64,000 nt of DNA from Mycteria americana (taxonomy: Eukaryota; Chordata; Aves; Ciconiiformes; Ciconiidae): NCBI RefSeq assembly GCF_035582795.1, contig NC_134369.1, forward strand, positions 54,870,001-54,934,000, given 5' to 3'. Below, in pieces: positions 44,546-55,756 of the stretch (position 1 is the first letter of the stretch; each line of letters opens with the position of its first letter). The translations under genes were made by a program, and so were the position numbers. The notes below the pieces were generated by a model. That model did no database searches, had not been told where the DNA came from, and saw nothing but the letters and a program-made list of their open reading frames with translations.

Positions 44546-44935
44546 CCATAAAATTGTAGTAGAGAGAGCTGGGACCAGATCTCTAAAGTCCACCTGGTCC
44601 ACCTCTGTTCCTAGAGGAGGTCAACTATATGCAACTTTTTTTTTCCTGATAGATGTTTGTCCAAGCTGCCATTTTGAACCCGAACTGTTGGAGATCCCAC
44701 AACTTCCACAAGAAATCCAGCCTTGTGCATCGTTATCATCACCAGAAAAGAAGGTTTTCCTGATGTCTATCTTACTGCAGTTCAGTGACTTGCATTATTT
44801 TTGTCTTACCATCCTTCATGTCCAGAGAATGGCCTCTTAGGTATTCAAAGACCATTGCCATGTGTCCCTTCAGTCTTCTCTCAATTCAATGTTGTAACTC
44901 CCCTTTGCAGTGATACAGTTACTTCTCACATGTAT
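44546..44935 (-). mobile_element. Old CR1/L3-type LINE 3' end
   Basis: The + strand reads as the reverse complement of an old CR1 3' part. It starts ataaaattgtag...gagctgggacc, then tccacctggtccacctctg and cctagaggagg. Further on are tgtttgtccaagc, ggagatcccacaacttcc, ttttcctgatgtctatctt and a run equivalent to the LEKRRLRGD region near 44840-44900. It is much more diverged than the 38.5-kb copy. It probably belongs to the same insertion as 45597-45740. Confidence 0.7.
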
Positions 44936-45230
44936 TAACTGATGCCAGTAGTTCTTAACATTAATATATATCTTACATAATTGAGATTCTTAAGGAGAGA
45001 AGGCTATCTGTGATCTTTTTAACTGTAGCTGCTTGCAAACACAAGCATCCACTTATCCACTCACACTTGCTGGTAATTTCTCTGGCTTGCCAATTTCTGT
45101 TGCCCAGAATTTAGAGCTCCATCAGTGTTTCTGCAGAAAATGTCCTCAAGAACCCTTTTTCCTTCAGATTGTGTATGGTCTGTAGACTTTGGTGATTTAC
45201 ATCCTGCCCCTTCCTTTGACCTGGCGTTGC

Positions 45231-45374
45231 TCTTTCTCAGTCTTATCAATGGTGTCACTTTCTCAGTGTGTTTTATCAATTGTATCATTCTTTCTTAACC
45301 CCGTCAGTGACATTGCACACTCTCAATCGTATCAGTGGCATCCCTCTTTCTTAATCTTCTCAGTAGCATTGCTG
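45231..45374. repeat. Diverged minisatellite, five units of 27-30 bp
   Basis: The units start at about 45231, 45258, 45288, 45318 and 45345. Each follows the scheme (T)CTTTCTCAGT-x-TATCA(A/G)TGG(T/C)-TCA with substitutions and small gaps. The array lies between two parts of a decayed CR1 copy. Confidence 0.6.
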
Positions 45375-45596
45375 CTTTGTGAGACTGATTGTGCGTTTCA
45401 GCTCTTTATCTTAGCTTGTGCTGCGGGCTGGTCTCTCCAGACATTCACAAGACTGTTGTGCTTCAGCCAGATTCCCTCAGCTGTGCCACGCAGGAGTGTT
45501 CTCCTGCAGGCTCTGCAACCACACACTCATTTTTATCAACCATATTGGGGTCCTAAGAATAGATTTTGTTTTACACACCTCAAGTCAATATTTTTG

Positions 45597-45740
45597 TTCT
45601 CTTCTCAGCACTTTCCAAAAGGTCCACATCTCCTTTCATGCCTCAGTACGGTGCCCCAAAATTAATGTATTACTCCAGCTGCAACCTTGCTAGTTCCAAG
45701 GAAAGTGGAAGGATTATCTCATGTGTTTTTCAGTCTGTAC
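45597..45740 (-). mobile_element. Old CR1 ORF2 fragment
   Basis: Minus-strand translation gives EIILPLSLELARLQLE, a stop, YINFGAPY and GDVDL. These align with the CR1 block [24 protein letters not shown]...RDIEVL seen in the 38.5-kb copy. It continues in the correct order into 44546-44935, with about 660 bases between where roughly 200 would be expected. Confidence 0.6.
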
Positions 45741-46479
45741 TTCTGGTGGCTATATACATTTCTACAGCTAAATAAAATTTGGTGCCTTCAGTTAAAAGCA
45801 CTTTTTCAGGAATAGGTGCTTTTATGGCATATTCCTAGTATCAGCTAACCTTCTACACTCAGTACTATGTGCTGGTATAGAAGCTTTTGATTTAGCAGGT
45901 AAATTGTTGTAAAAGCAGTCATCTTTTATTTCTTTTGTAAACTTTATATTATTTTTTTTTCTCTTTTGCATAGTGGAAATATTTTGCTGCTCCACCAGCA
46001 TAAATTTATTTCTTCTGCAGTAAATAAGGTGAACCCAGCCACTTTGATATACTGCTAAAGCACCACTCAAACATCACCTGTGTAGCATCGTCTGCTTCCT
46101 GTACTTTAGCTAGAAAGAAATACCATCATGTATTTTTGGCTTTCAGAGGAAAGAAGAGAGTTTTGCAATATCTAAGGGAATAATACTGTCTTTTTAATTA
46201 AGATTCACATAAAATGTTTGTCACATAGCTATCGGAGCATGATATCAGTGCATTGAGTCAAGGGGTCAAAACTAAATATAACCAGCCTATTTTCATTTGT
46301 CAAGAAAACACAAAGCTAAACAGAGCTGAACTAGTAAAAAATAATTTGTCTTTTCTCAGTTTAGTAATTCAGAGTTTGTTCCACACAAGGATTTATTCCT
46401 ATCAGTGCTCAGCCTGTAACTCCTAATTTTGATGTGTCTTTTGCTTAGTGTGATCCAGCACTAAGGTGACCTATACAGT

Positions 46480-47260
46480 AACTGGAAACATTAGAAATGT
46501 AAGAAGATAACCACAAATACCTGCCCAACTGCGAGACTACCTAGACTAGCCAGGAGGTGATCCCAAGGAAGAAGATAGGGTTGAAGCCTCTCCATCCCGT
46601 GAAGGCCGGTGCCTAACTCTAACCCGCAGGGAAGAGCCCACACGTGTGCAGTGGGCTCCTCCATAAGCCCACTTCGTTTTCCTATCAGCCTTTTGTCACG
46701 TAATGTAATGTTCCTTTTGCCTAGAAATCGGGTGGCAGTAGTACTGTCTCAGGGTGTGAGAGATCAAAGCAACGTCTTTCTCAGCAAGGACTTGAAGCAA
46801 CATCCCTGTATCTCAGCAGAATGCCCTGACCACCAATCTGGGGAATAATTTTAAGCCAGGACTCTCAGTGTTTTCTGTTGAAACTCTTCCACTTTGCGTA
46901 GACTAATAAAATATTCTGCAGACCAGAAAGTAAAACAAGATCTAAGTCCCAATTTGCATTTCAGTGAATGTTTATGTGGTTTATATAGGGGGCTACAGCA
47001 TTTGGTAGGCTCTGGGTGTTCAGCAGCATTAGACTGTAAGGTCGCAATCATCAGCAGGCACTCTGATATCTGAGGACCTCTGTGGTACCTTGGGACAGTA
47101 GTGCCTCCAAGATGTAGGGAGCTGCTGCCCAGGTGTTTGAAGATCTATGCATTGGATCACTGCTTATCTTTCGTGACAGACACCTGGGCACCCTCAATTC
47201 CACTGGAAATAGGTGGACACTACTACCCTTGAGCAACACAGAGTGTTAGCATACTGGGAT
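46480..47260. other. Unassigned stretch, slightly GC-richer than its flanks
   Basis: No frame of significant length and no clear family was seen. Phrases such as 'ctcagcagaatgccctgaccacc' hint at an ancient tRNA-derived SINE in reverse orientation, but I could not establish this. Confidence 0.25.
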
Positions 47261-47589
47261 ATTTGCAGCACCCAGATCCTCCTCTGCTCTTTGCAACCAT
47301 GGGAAAAAACTGTTACTGACTTCAGTTGCATCAAATGAAGAATTTATCAATGCATCAAGACACCCTTATCTCATGTACAGCTGTTTTTCTTTGAATATCT
47401 TAAGAAAATTGAAAGGACTTTGTTTCCTTTTTCTTTTTTGAAAAAATACCTATACCCACCCCAGCTCATATTATGATCTTGATTAAAAGCTGTTTATTTT
47501 AACTGTAAATGGTATAAAATGTATCTTGTCATAAAGGCATAGCCTGAAGCAACTCCTCAAACTGACGTCTGATATGGATGCCCTTTTCA

Positions 47590-47850
47590 CAGGCTGGTGG
47601 AGGTTGGAGGGGTTCTCTGGAGATCGTCTAGTCTAACCCCCGCACTCCATGCAGGGTCAGCTACAGCAGGCTGCTCAGGGCCACGTACTGTCGGGTTTGG
47701 ATATCTCCATGGATGGAGACTCCATAGCTCTCAGGGCAACCTGTGCCAGTGTTTGAACCACCCTCACAGTAAAAGAGGTTTTTTTCTCCTGTTAGAATGG
47801 AATTTCCTGTATTTCAAGTTGTGGCCATTGCCTCTTGTCTTTTCTGCGTG
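47590..47850 (-). mobile_element. CR1 LINE 3' fragment
   Basis: The + strand is the reverse complement of a CR1 tail. It begins ggaggttggaggggttctct and gatcgtctagtctaaccccc, then atctccatggatggagactcc, caacctgtgccagtgtttga, ccaccctcacagtaaaagag and ccattgcctcttgtctttt. This order (tail, spacer, HWNRL region, FFT region, RGNGLKL region) is diagnostic. It belongs to a different CR1 subfamily from the 38.5-kb and 49.9-kb copies and is truncated near 47850. Confidence 0.85.
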
Positions 47851-48944
47851 AACTGTTTATAAGCAGTGAGGCAAAGAGGAAATTATATCATCTTCACACA
47901 ATGAGGTACATTTTTGGGAGAAATTGTCAAAATTTGCATCCTTCCTCTCTGCAAGAAGCTGCAGCATATTGGGCTGGAGGTGTAAAGTCTTGGTGCAAGG
48001 TGAGAAAAGAGATTTGTCCACTGATGTGTTACCTGAGGCCCAAGAGAAGTACAATTTCCTGTAGTGAAGGGTGAGATTTTTACTGTAGAGAGTGACGAGC
48101 AACCACACAGCGTATTGTACAGAAGGGGTAGAAGGATTCACAGCATCTTCTTTAAGCAGCCTCGAGGGGGCTGCTGATGGGAGCGTTGTTTACTAATGGG
48201 GAAACCTGCACGGGGCGAGACAGCCGCGCTGTCCACCTTACAGCAGTCTGTCATGGAGTGAAGGAGGGAGTGCTGATCGATGTCAGAGAAAGTGCTGGTT
48301 TCCTCATTTTCACCTGTGTAAATGCAGTACCTACTACTGAGTGGAGTTACAGCTGTGCAAAAAAAAAAAGTGTGTGTCTGGGATAACGCCCAGCAAACCA
48401 CCAAGGTCATTAAAACCAGAGAGCTGGGCTAGTGCTTGTAGCGTTCAGATCACCCTGTCTTTACCGCACGTAGAGTGAACAAAGGGTGGCAACTGCACTG
48501 AATGCTCCACCTGGGGCCAAGGGCCAAGCTTACTCCTGGTGTCACAGAGACCAAAGGATGCACTATTACCTAACCGTACCATGCCTGAACTTTTTGAACT
48601 TGCACAGCACAAGGTGTGTTGTTCTCATAGGTAACATTTTTCTTCTTTAAATATTGTTTATGCTGCAAGCAGCCCTAATAATTCAAAATGACCTGTTTTA
48701 GCCACTGAGCCATAACCAGGGCTCCCTCCGTAACCCCAGGTGGGACAATGAGATAAGCTCACAGGAGCTAGCGTTTTGTTTTTCATAGATTCATGCAGTT
48801 TCTGGATTTTTCTAAACATAGATTCTGGTCTTCTCTTTCCTTTTGGTGAGCCGACACTTCAAGGAAGTTGTACATATGCAGCAAGTGTGTCCTACCATTT
48901 AGAGGAAAGCAGTGCAAGTCAGTGCTTTCAGTTATGCTCCTAGC

Positions 48945-49050
48945 TGTGCCCTTCATTCATTAACAAAGTGTAAGTGTCATCTCTCTGCTTCACTTTTTCC
49001 AGCCCAACAGTGAGAATAAAACTATTCTTTGACTCAGGGAGGCTAAGCTC
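48945..49050 (+). repeat. MIR-like SINE relic
   Basis: The order ctgtgccctt, aagtgtcatctctctgcttc, actttttccag and gtgagaataaaactattc resembles the MIR segment around 'tctctgtgcctcagtttcctcatctgtaaaatggggataat'. It is decayed. Confidence 0.4.
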
Positions 49051-49502
49051 ATTTTTATGCCCATAAAGTGTATTGTTGTTCTTGTCCCTGAACATCAGTT
49101 GCCTAATTGTGAACTTCAGAAGACACCATCAGACCCTGTCCTGAATGCAATCCCCTATACATTTTCTTTCAAAGAGATCCCTCTTTTCCTTAAAAACAGT
49201 GGCATACAGCTGTTGAATAAAAGCATAGTGATTAAAGTTCTGCCACAAGAAGGGGAGTTTGGGTTTTGGTTTCCTGCTTTGATCACAGCTCTCACGTTCT
49301 GGCTGTTCTTGATGAATGCTACATTTAGTGGAGGGTGATATGTACATAATTTTCAGTTTTATGGACCCTTTACTGATTCCAAGATGCTTTTCACCAAGGC
49401 TGCTCTCAGTGATGGAGACATTCCTATGAAGAACTCCTGGTTCGGCATGGGGGCTTTTTCAGATACCCTTCTGAGGTGCCTACCTTCTCCCTGATATGAT
49501 GT

Positions 49503-50505
49503 TGCACCAATGCACGCAGCATGGGCAACAAGCAGGAGGAGTTGGAAGCCATTGTACATCAGGAAAACTATGATATGGTTGCCATCACGGAAACGTGGTG
49601 GGATGACTTGCAGAACTGGAGTGCGGCGATGGATGGCTATAAACTCTTCAGAAGGGATAGGCGAGGCAGGAGAGGTGGTGGGGTAGCCCTGTACGTCAGG
49701 GAGTGTCTGGATAGTTTAGAGCTCGATGATGGTGATGATAGGGTGGAGTGTCTATGGGTAAGAATCAGGGGGAAGGCCAACAAGGCAGATATTGTGGTGG
49801 GAGTCTGTTACAGACCCCCCAACCAGGATGAGGAGACTGACAAACTATTCTATAAGCAGCTGGGAGAAGCCTCATGATCGCTAGCCCTTTTTCTTGTGGG
49901 GAACTTCAACCTACCGGATGTCTGCTGGAAATACAATACAAGTGATGGTCCCCCTGTACTCAGCACTGGTGAGGCCGCACCTCGAATACTGTGTTCAGTT
50001 TTGGGCCCCCCACTACAAGAGAGACATTGAGGTGCTGGAGCGTGTCCAGAGAAGGGCAACGAAGCTGGTGAAGGGTCTGGAGCAGAAGTCTGATGAGGAG
50101 CGGCTGAGGGAGCTGGGACTGTTTAGCCTGGAGAAAAGGAGGCTGAGGGGAGACCTTATTGCTCTCTACAACTACCTGAAAGGAGGTTGTAGAGAGGTGG
50201 GGGTCGGTCTCTTCTCCCAGGTAACAAGTGATAGGACAAGAGGAAATGGCCTCAAGTTGTGCCAGGGGAGGTTTAGACTGGATATTAGGAAATTTTTCTT
50301 CACTGAGAGGGTTATCAAGCATTGGAACAGGCTGCCCAGGGAAGTGGTTGAGTCACCATCCCTGGAGGTATTTAAAGGACGTTTGGATGAGGTGCTTAGG
50401 GACATGGTGTAGTGGTGGTCTTGGTAGTGTTTGGTTTACGGTTGGACTCGATGATCTTAAAGGTCTTTTCCAACCTATACGATTCTATGATTCTGTGATT
50501 CTGTG
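49503..50505 (+). mobile_element. CR1 LINE with internal deletion (endonuclease joined to C-terminus)
   Basis: The first part (49503-49940) encodes the ORF2 endonuclease: CTNARSMGNKQEELEAIV, AITETWWDD, MDGYKLFRRDRRGRRGGGVA, ECLWVRIRGKAN and GVCYRPPNQDEE. A stop at 49875-49877 follows, and further on [16 protein letters not shown] (usual GDFN has Asp changed to Asn). At about 49938-49945 it jumps straight to [20 protein letters not shown], omitting the whole reverse transcriptase core. The second part then runs [58 protein letters not shown] and VLRDMV to a stop at 50410-50412. The 3' tail has three 8-base units (ATTCTATG, ATTCTGTG, ATTCTGTG; 50482-50505). The join shifts the frame. The C-terminal part is nearly the same as 38459-39114. 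Confidence 0.93.
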
Positions 50506-53294
50506 ATGTACAGAACAAAAGCATGCAAGGACTAGATTACATTCCTGGAGCCACTAAGCCTCTGAGTCCTTTCCTGGATATAAACTATTTTTTGTCATCT
50601 TGCCATACTCATCAGCAGAAGCGCAAAGATTGCACCAGGCTGTTCAGATTCTCTTTCAGATAAACAATTAGAAATAAAACATTTAGTTCCAACAAACTCT
50701 GTTGAAGGTAACATATTGATGGTTTCCCTGCTTTCTTCTATTGTAGAGTGGCCAGAAGGATAGGGATACCCCAAATATCAATGCAGATCATGACTGCTTG
50801 AGTTAGTGTGACACCCCCTCTTTCTTTCCCTTTGAATCTACCACATCCTGCAGTGTCTGACTTGACAAGCATATTCCACTTGTAGCCTGAAAAGGTGGAA
50901 TACAGAATACAGGTTACTGAATGTCATGTCTGCTGTCCTTTTCCTTTTGGCATACTTTAAGAATGATAATTAGTTTCCACGATGACAAAATATTCAAAGA
51001 TCTCATCGTTTCAGTGCAGAAAACGAGGAATTCTGATGAGCAGAAATAGTATACAAGAAACAGCTTCAGAAAAATGTCATTGCAGTAATTAATGTATCAA
51101 CAACTGTATGGTGATAATTTAAAAATGAAAAGTGCATCTGACTGAGTAAGTAACATTGAGCAAGGAGATGAAACTTAGAAGGGAACATTTTCCTTTGAAA
51201 TATTTCACAGATATACAAGAAACAAAATGAAAAAAAGAATTGTTACACTGATTGCTTTGGAGGCTGTTTTTTCAGGAGGTATTGAAACAATCCTGCTGGC
51301 CTTCGTTGTGTAAATAGACCAGAACAGTTCCCCCCGCCCCCCAATAATGTAGTATTTGCATTAAAAGGATTTTAATTAAAGATAAAAAATATCTCACTCA
51401 ATAGATGTCTTAAAAGTGGAGCTACAAAAGAAAGAGGAACAACAAGGCTTGCCCCGTGCCAACAAGAGGAAACAGATAGCAGCCAGAAACGATGAAATTA
51501 GAAGCAGTGAAGAACAAGGAGGTTTATTTGACATGCAGGGAGCTGGCAGAGTGGAAAAAAAAAAAAAAGGGAAGAATGTTTCCTGTCTCATTTTGATACT
51601 TTGAGAAGAAAGTTTTGTCTAGTGTATATCAAATGTCTTTCATTAATTACAGGTCATCTTTAAAAATGCATGGCAATACTCCTGCATTGATAACCCTGAA
51701 AGCCTAAAAGGCATGTGTGCTCTGAGAGTGAGGATGGGACTGATTCCCTTCCCTTGGGCTTGGGATGGTGCTTCAGGAAAGGCGTCTCTAGGGCAAAAGG
51801 CTCTTCGCTTTCCATTCCCATCCTTCATCTCTCTCTCCCCACCTCTCCCCATGACCCATTTGGTTCTGTGTTTGCCAATAAGGGGTGCTTAGGCTGATGC
51901 TTTAGGGAAGTTGCAGGTAAACTGAGACCATTTACATACTTTACAGACACTACCAAGTAGTTGTCAACTCACTTAACTTTTAATTGCTACCAGCCTAGGA
52001 CTGCATCGGTTAATAAAACTAGAACATTCCCCACCTTTGGAAGACTTACGCGCTCAAGTGAACCGTTCACTATAACTTTTACTGAAAGCTTTCTATAATA
52101 TATGACACGTCTGTATAAAGCAAAGACGTAGGAAAAAATGTGAAAAGGAGAACGGTGGTTATAATGACAGAATGGCCACCAGTCTCTGCTATATGCAGAA
52201 TGAAGTAGAAATCTTCAAACAAGGCAAACCATGTAATAGAAAGGAAGTATGAAATGAAATAATCCTGGAAATCCTTTTACAAGCAAGATCTAAAAAAGGT
52301 ACAGGAGTGATAGCCTAGCATGTTCTCTCTTGGACACTGGTTGAAACACAAGGTTAAACCACATGGTTGTAACCCACAAGGTTAGGGGAAAGGCCAGGTC
52401 AGTTCTCCTGTGTAAATTTTGTTACTGCTGTTAGTGCCAGAGTCTTCAAGTGATCTTCAAGTCATCCAATTTTACAGAAGCTATCTCAAATAAGTCAGAT
52501 GAATTAATGTGTCCTAATGTGTCTGTTCCTCTTCCCTGACTGGAAAAAAAAACCAGCTGAGGTGCCAAGTGCAAAGGTAGATATTTATACTATTGGTGTT
52601 GAAATTTAGGTGAAATAAATCCCACCCTAGCAATCTAAACATGGGCACCCAGGCAATAGCAGAATCAAAACAGCACACTGTTGGCAACACTGACTATAAC
52701 TGCTCTGCCACAGGTTCTCTCTTTCTTAAACAAGATCAGTAAGTAGTTAAAAGCACTCTGAAGTCTGAGAGGAAATAACTTTATCAGTTACACCCTCTCA
52801 AGAAGATTGGGATTAGTTTTTTTGTGAGGAGCTGGCAAGATTCTCCAGGGCATGACTTGATCATAATAGAGGATTTATCTAATAGTGGTTTATGTGCTGT
52901 GAGATGAGCACAAGTTCTCTAGCAAGTTTTCGAAACATATAAGCAACTTAAGAGGAAACCTTTCTGGATTTGACTCTATCCTAGTTTCAGTGGAAGTGTA
53001 GAAGGCAACTTCCGTGAGCACAGAGTGGCAGAGTTCATTATTCTTTAGAGAAGAAGGAGGAAGAACAGAAAACCAGGGAATTTCAAGAGCAAAACTGTTA
53101 ATAAACTCAGAGATCTGCAGTGTGCAACCTCAGAGGAACCAAAACTAAAGAAAAAATGAGTTAAGGCAGGTTAGCAGTTTCTTGGGCAAAAGATACGAAA
53201 GATGGTGGCTCAAGTGATCCAAATGTAGACGGAGGACAGGAACTGTAGTAAAAGACCAACATGTCAACATTTTAAGTTAGTTATTGATTTCAGT
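50506..53294. other. KCNK13 intron segment, nothing recognised
   Basis: AT-rich DNA with a lysine/glutamate-rich chance frame near 51416-51604 and A/T runs. No repeat family or exon was identified. Confidence 0.6.
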
Positions 53295-54860
53295 CACAAG
53301 AAGGATGCATATAGAAAACGGATAGAAAATGAGATCGGTGAAGACAAATAAAAGGAATGATATGCAAATACAGGAACAGAATAAAAAGTCCAGCCTCTCA
53401 AAACATGATGCTATTAGCAAGGGATATCAAGGGTGATGTGAACTCATTCATCAACACAATACTCACGAGAAAGACTAAGAAAAATATTGGGCTGCTGTAT
53501 AGAAAAGAGGAAGAGCTCTCAACAAATGACTCCAAGAAGGCTGAAATGTTTAATGCCTTTTTCTGCACCCATCTCCTGAAAAGGTCAACTCTGAACTGAT
53601 GTGTGGTACAATTAACACTTATGATAAAGGGGAAAGTAAAAGAACAGGTTAGAATCCCTAAATCTGTCAGATCTTTTCAAATCATTTAAGCCAACTCAAC
53701 TTCATTCTAGAATATTAAAATAAATGATTAAAGCAGAAAGGAGCCCTTTGGCAACTCATGGAAGGGGCTGAAATTCCAGGCAACTTCTAATGGCAACCAT
53801 TTTGCCAGTCTTTAAAAAAGGGATGATGACAGGAAGGAATTAAAAAAGAAAATTATAGCCCAAAGAACTTAACCTTAATTCACTGAAAATTGCTTGAACA
53901 AGTAATCAGATCAACTATTTGTAAATATCAAAATGGAAACAAGGAGTCAAGTAATGATCAACATGAAATTGCCAAAAGTAGATCTTGTCAAATTTAGTCT
54001 GTTTTGTATGACAAGGTAACTAGCCCTGTGGATAAGAAATAAGCAGCTGATATCAGATATCTTGACTTCAGGATGACTTTTGACATTGCCTCACATTTGA
54101 CAAGCAACCCAAGGAAATGTGGTTGTGATGAATTTGCAATGGAACCAGCTGGTAATTGTATTCACTGAATAGTTTTCACTGGATCATTGTCAGAATAGAA
54201 GTATGTATCCAATGGGGTTCTGCAGGGGCCTGTCGCCTGTCTCTGGTCCAGAACTGTTGCTATGCCTTTGTAAATTTTTTTTTTAAAAATCACATTGAAA
54301 TGTATGAGGAAGATTGCAGCGTGATATTTCCTCTGTATGCTGCACTGAGAAGCATTGTCTGGAATACAGTTTTCAGATTTCGGCTGCTTCACTTCTAGAG
54401 ACAGGGTCTAGAAGGAAATGATTGGTATGATTAGACATCTAGAAAACAGAACTTATGCAAAAATCGGAAGAAATCAAGGAACTTGCACAGCTGAAAGAAG
54501 AGAATTAGTGAGGGAAAACATAATATATGAAAATCTGATGCAGGAAAGATTGAACACTCTATTCTTGAAGTGTATGACAGCTAGGATATAGGCTAATGGG
54601 CTTAAATTGCAACAAAGAAGATTCAGGTTATACATTAGCAAAAGTTTCCTAACACTAAGTATCACCAGAGTCCTTTACAAGCTCTGGTGATCACAAAGTA
54701 ATCAGATTACAAAGTAATCACCAGAGTCCTTTACAAGCAGGTTAACCAGACATCCCATAAGAATGACGCTGGAATCTTTAATTCCATCATTGGGCAGTGA
54801 ATGGACGAGATGACCTTTTTATGCCTCTGCCAGAGCTTTTTTCCCCTGCTTCTATGATAG
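53295..54860 (+). mobile_element. Long, heavily decayed CR1-clade LINE (linker, reverse transcriptase, C-terminus, 3' end)
   Basis: Scattered + strand frames keep the CR1 ORF2 order. HKKDAYRKRIENEIGEDK lies near 53295, then LLARDIKGDVNSFINTI and KKAEMFNAFFCTHLL (53357-53599). These match the family's LARDIK...KGFYRYI and KAEVLNEFF. Further on are a 'FKKGD' equivalent near 53812, QTNLVCFV near 53990, a PQGS-like MGFCRGLSPVSGP near 54212, ANGLKLQQRRFRLYISKSFL near 54594-54650, and a terminus gaatggacgagatgacctt near 54798 ending ttctatgatagtatg. There are many stops. It is one of the oldest and longest copies here. The subfamily is not identified. Confidence 0.7.
54661..54738. repeat. Local duplication and hairpin inside the decayed LINE
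   Basis: A 22-bp direct repeat (54661-54682 and 54717-54738, beginning atcaccagagtcc) encloses two copies of ACAAAGTAATCA (54693-54704 and 54709-54720). The first repeat unit also forms a hairpin, ATCACCAGAG with CTCTGGTGAT (54661-54670 and 54682-54691). Confidence 0.75.
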
Positions 54861-55439
54861 TATGTATTCATTACCCTTGTTATCCTGCAAAAAAAAAAAA
54901 AAAAAGGCAAGGTGTTCGGCACACTGCATATAGAATCTTGTTCTTTGGCAATTTTTCACTTGTATTTTTTAGAATGCAAATAAAAAGAATTTTGCGACAA
55001 ATTTACATGGAACTTCATAGATTTATTTTTTAAAACCTTGAGGAAGTCAAAGCAACATTTTAATATTAGGATGAAGAAGGCTTTGACATGTGCAATTATG
55101 TTACCCTGCTTAGTATACATCTCAAATTAAATAAACTTTAAAACAGCCTCAAATAGAACTGATCATGGACTGAGAAGCACTTACTTAATGAAAGCAGTGA
55201 AATCAGATATAACGATATCTGTACTGCTGCTGGAATGGAAAAAAAAAAACCTGAATGGAAAAAGATTAATCACAAACCAGCTAAAAATAAACAGAACTTT
55301 ACTTTGAAGAACTTAGTCCTGTAAGGAGCTAAGTACTTTGACGGAAGTCTCTGTTTTGGCAGCTGTAATTAATTGTACCTCCTTCTGCTAGCGTTACATA
55401 TACTGGTATGACTTGGAGACAAAGAGTATGAGGAAAGTA

Positions 55440-55500
55440 CTGTTATCCCTATTCAACAGATGAAGAATTAAGGCAATGAAATTCCGTTTAAACCAAGCAG
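55440..55500 (-). repeat. MIR-like core fragment
   Basis: tgttatccctattcaacag, then atgaagaattaaggcaatg, resembles the reverse complement of the MIR segment 'cctcagtttcctcatctgtaaaatggggataa'. It is short and decayed. Confidence 0.45.
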
Positions 55501-55713
55501 TGGATATTCTCCACTGTGCCCTCCACTGCTCCCTTCATCTCCCACTTCCTGAAAAGAGAGACCTAGCAAAATAAACCATTGCTCACTTTGGGGCTCTACA
55601 CTTGCATTGTTTTCCTGTAGAAACCAGGGGATAGGGGGAAATAAAGGGAGGAAGGGTGGCTGGGCCCAGACCTTGCCTTCATGTACGGGCACGACATGGC
55701 TGAGGCCACTGTT

Positions 55714-55756
55714 GTGGGATCCCACTTTAATAATTATCTGGGATCCCACAGATAAT
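55714..55756. repeat. Clustered palindromes around GGATCC
   Basis: GTGGGATCCCAC (55714-55725) is a perfect 12-bp palindrome. Its core TGGGATCCCA recurs at 55739-55748, flanked by ATTATCTG and CAGATAAT (55733-55740 and 55749-55756). Confidence 0.6.

Noticed and set aside
45189..45665. 158-codon + strand frame
   Set aside because: It overlaps the minisatellite and is antisense to an old CR1 fragment, and shows no protein family features.
51416..51604. Lys/Glu-rich small frame
   Set aside because: It is short, has no family match, and its composition follows the local purine-rich DNA.
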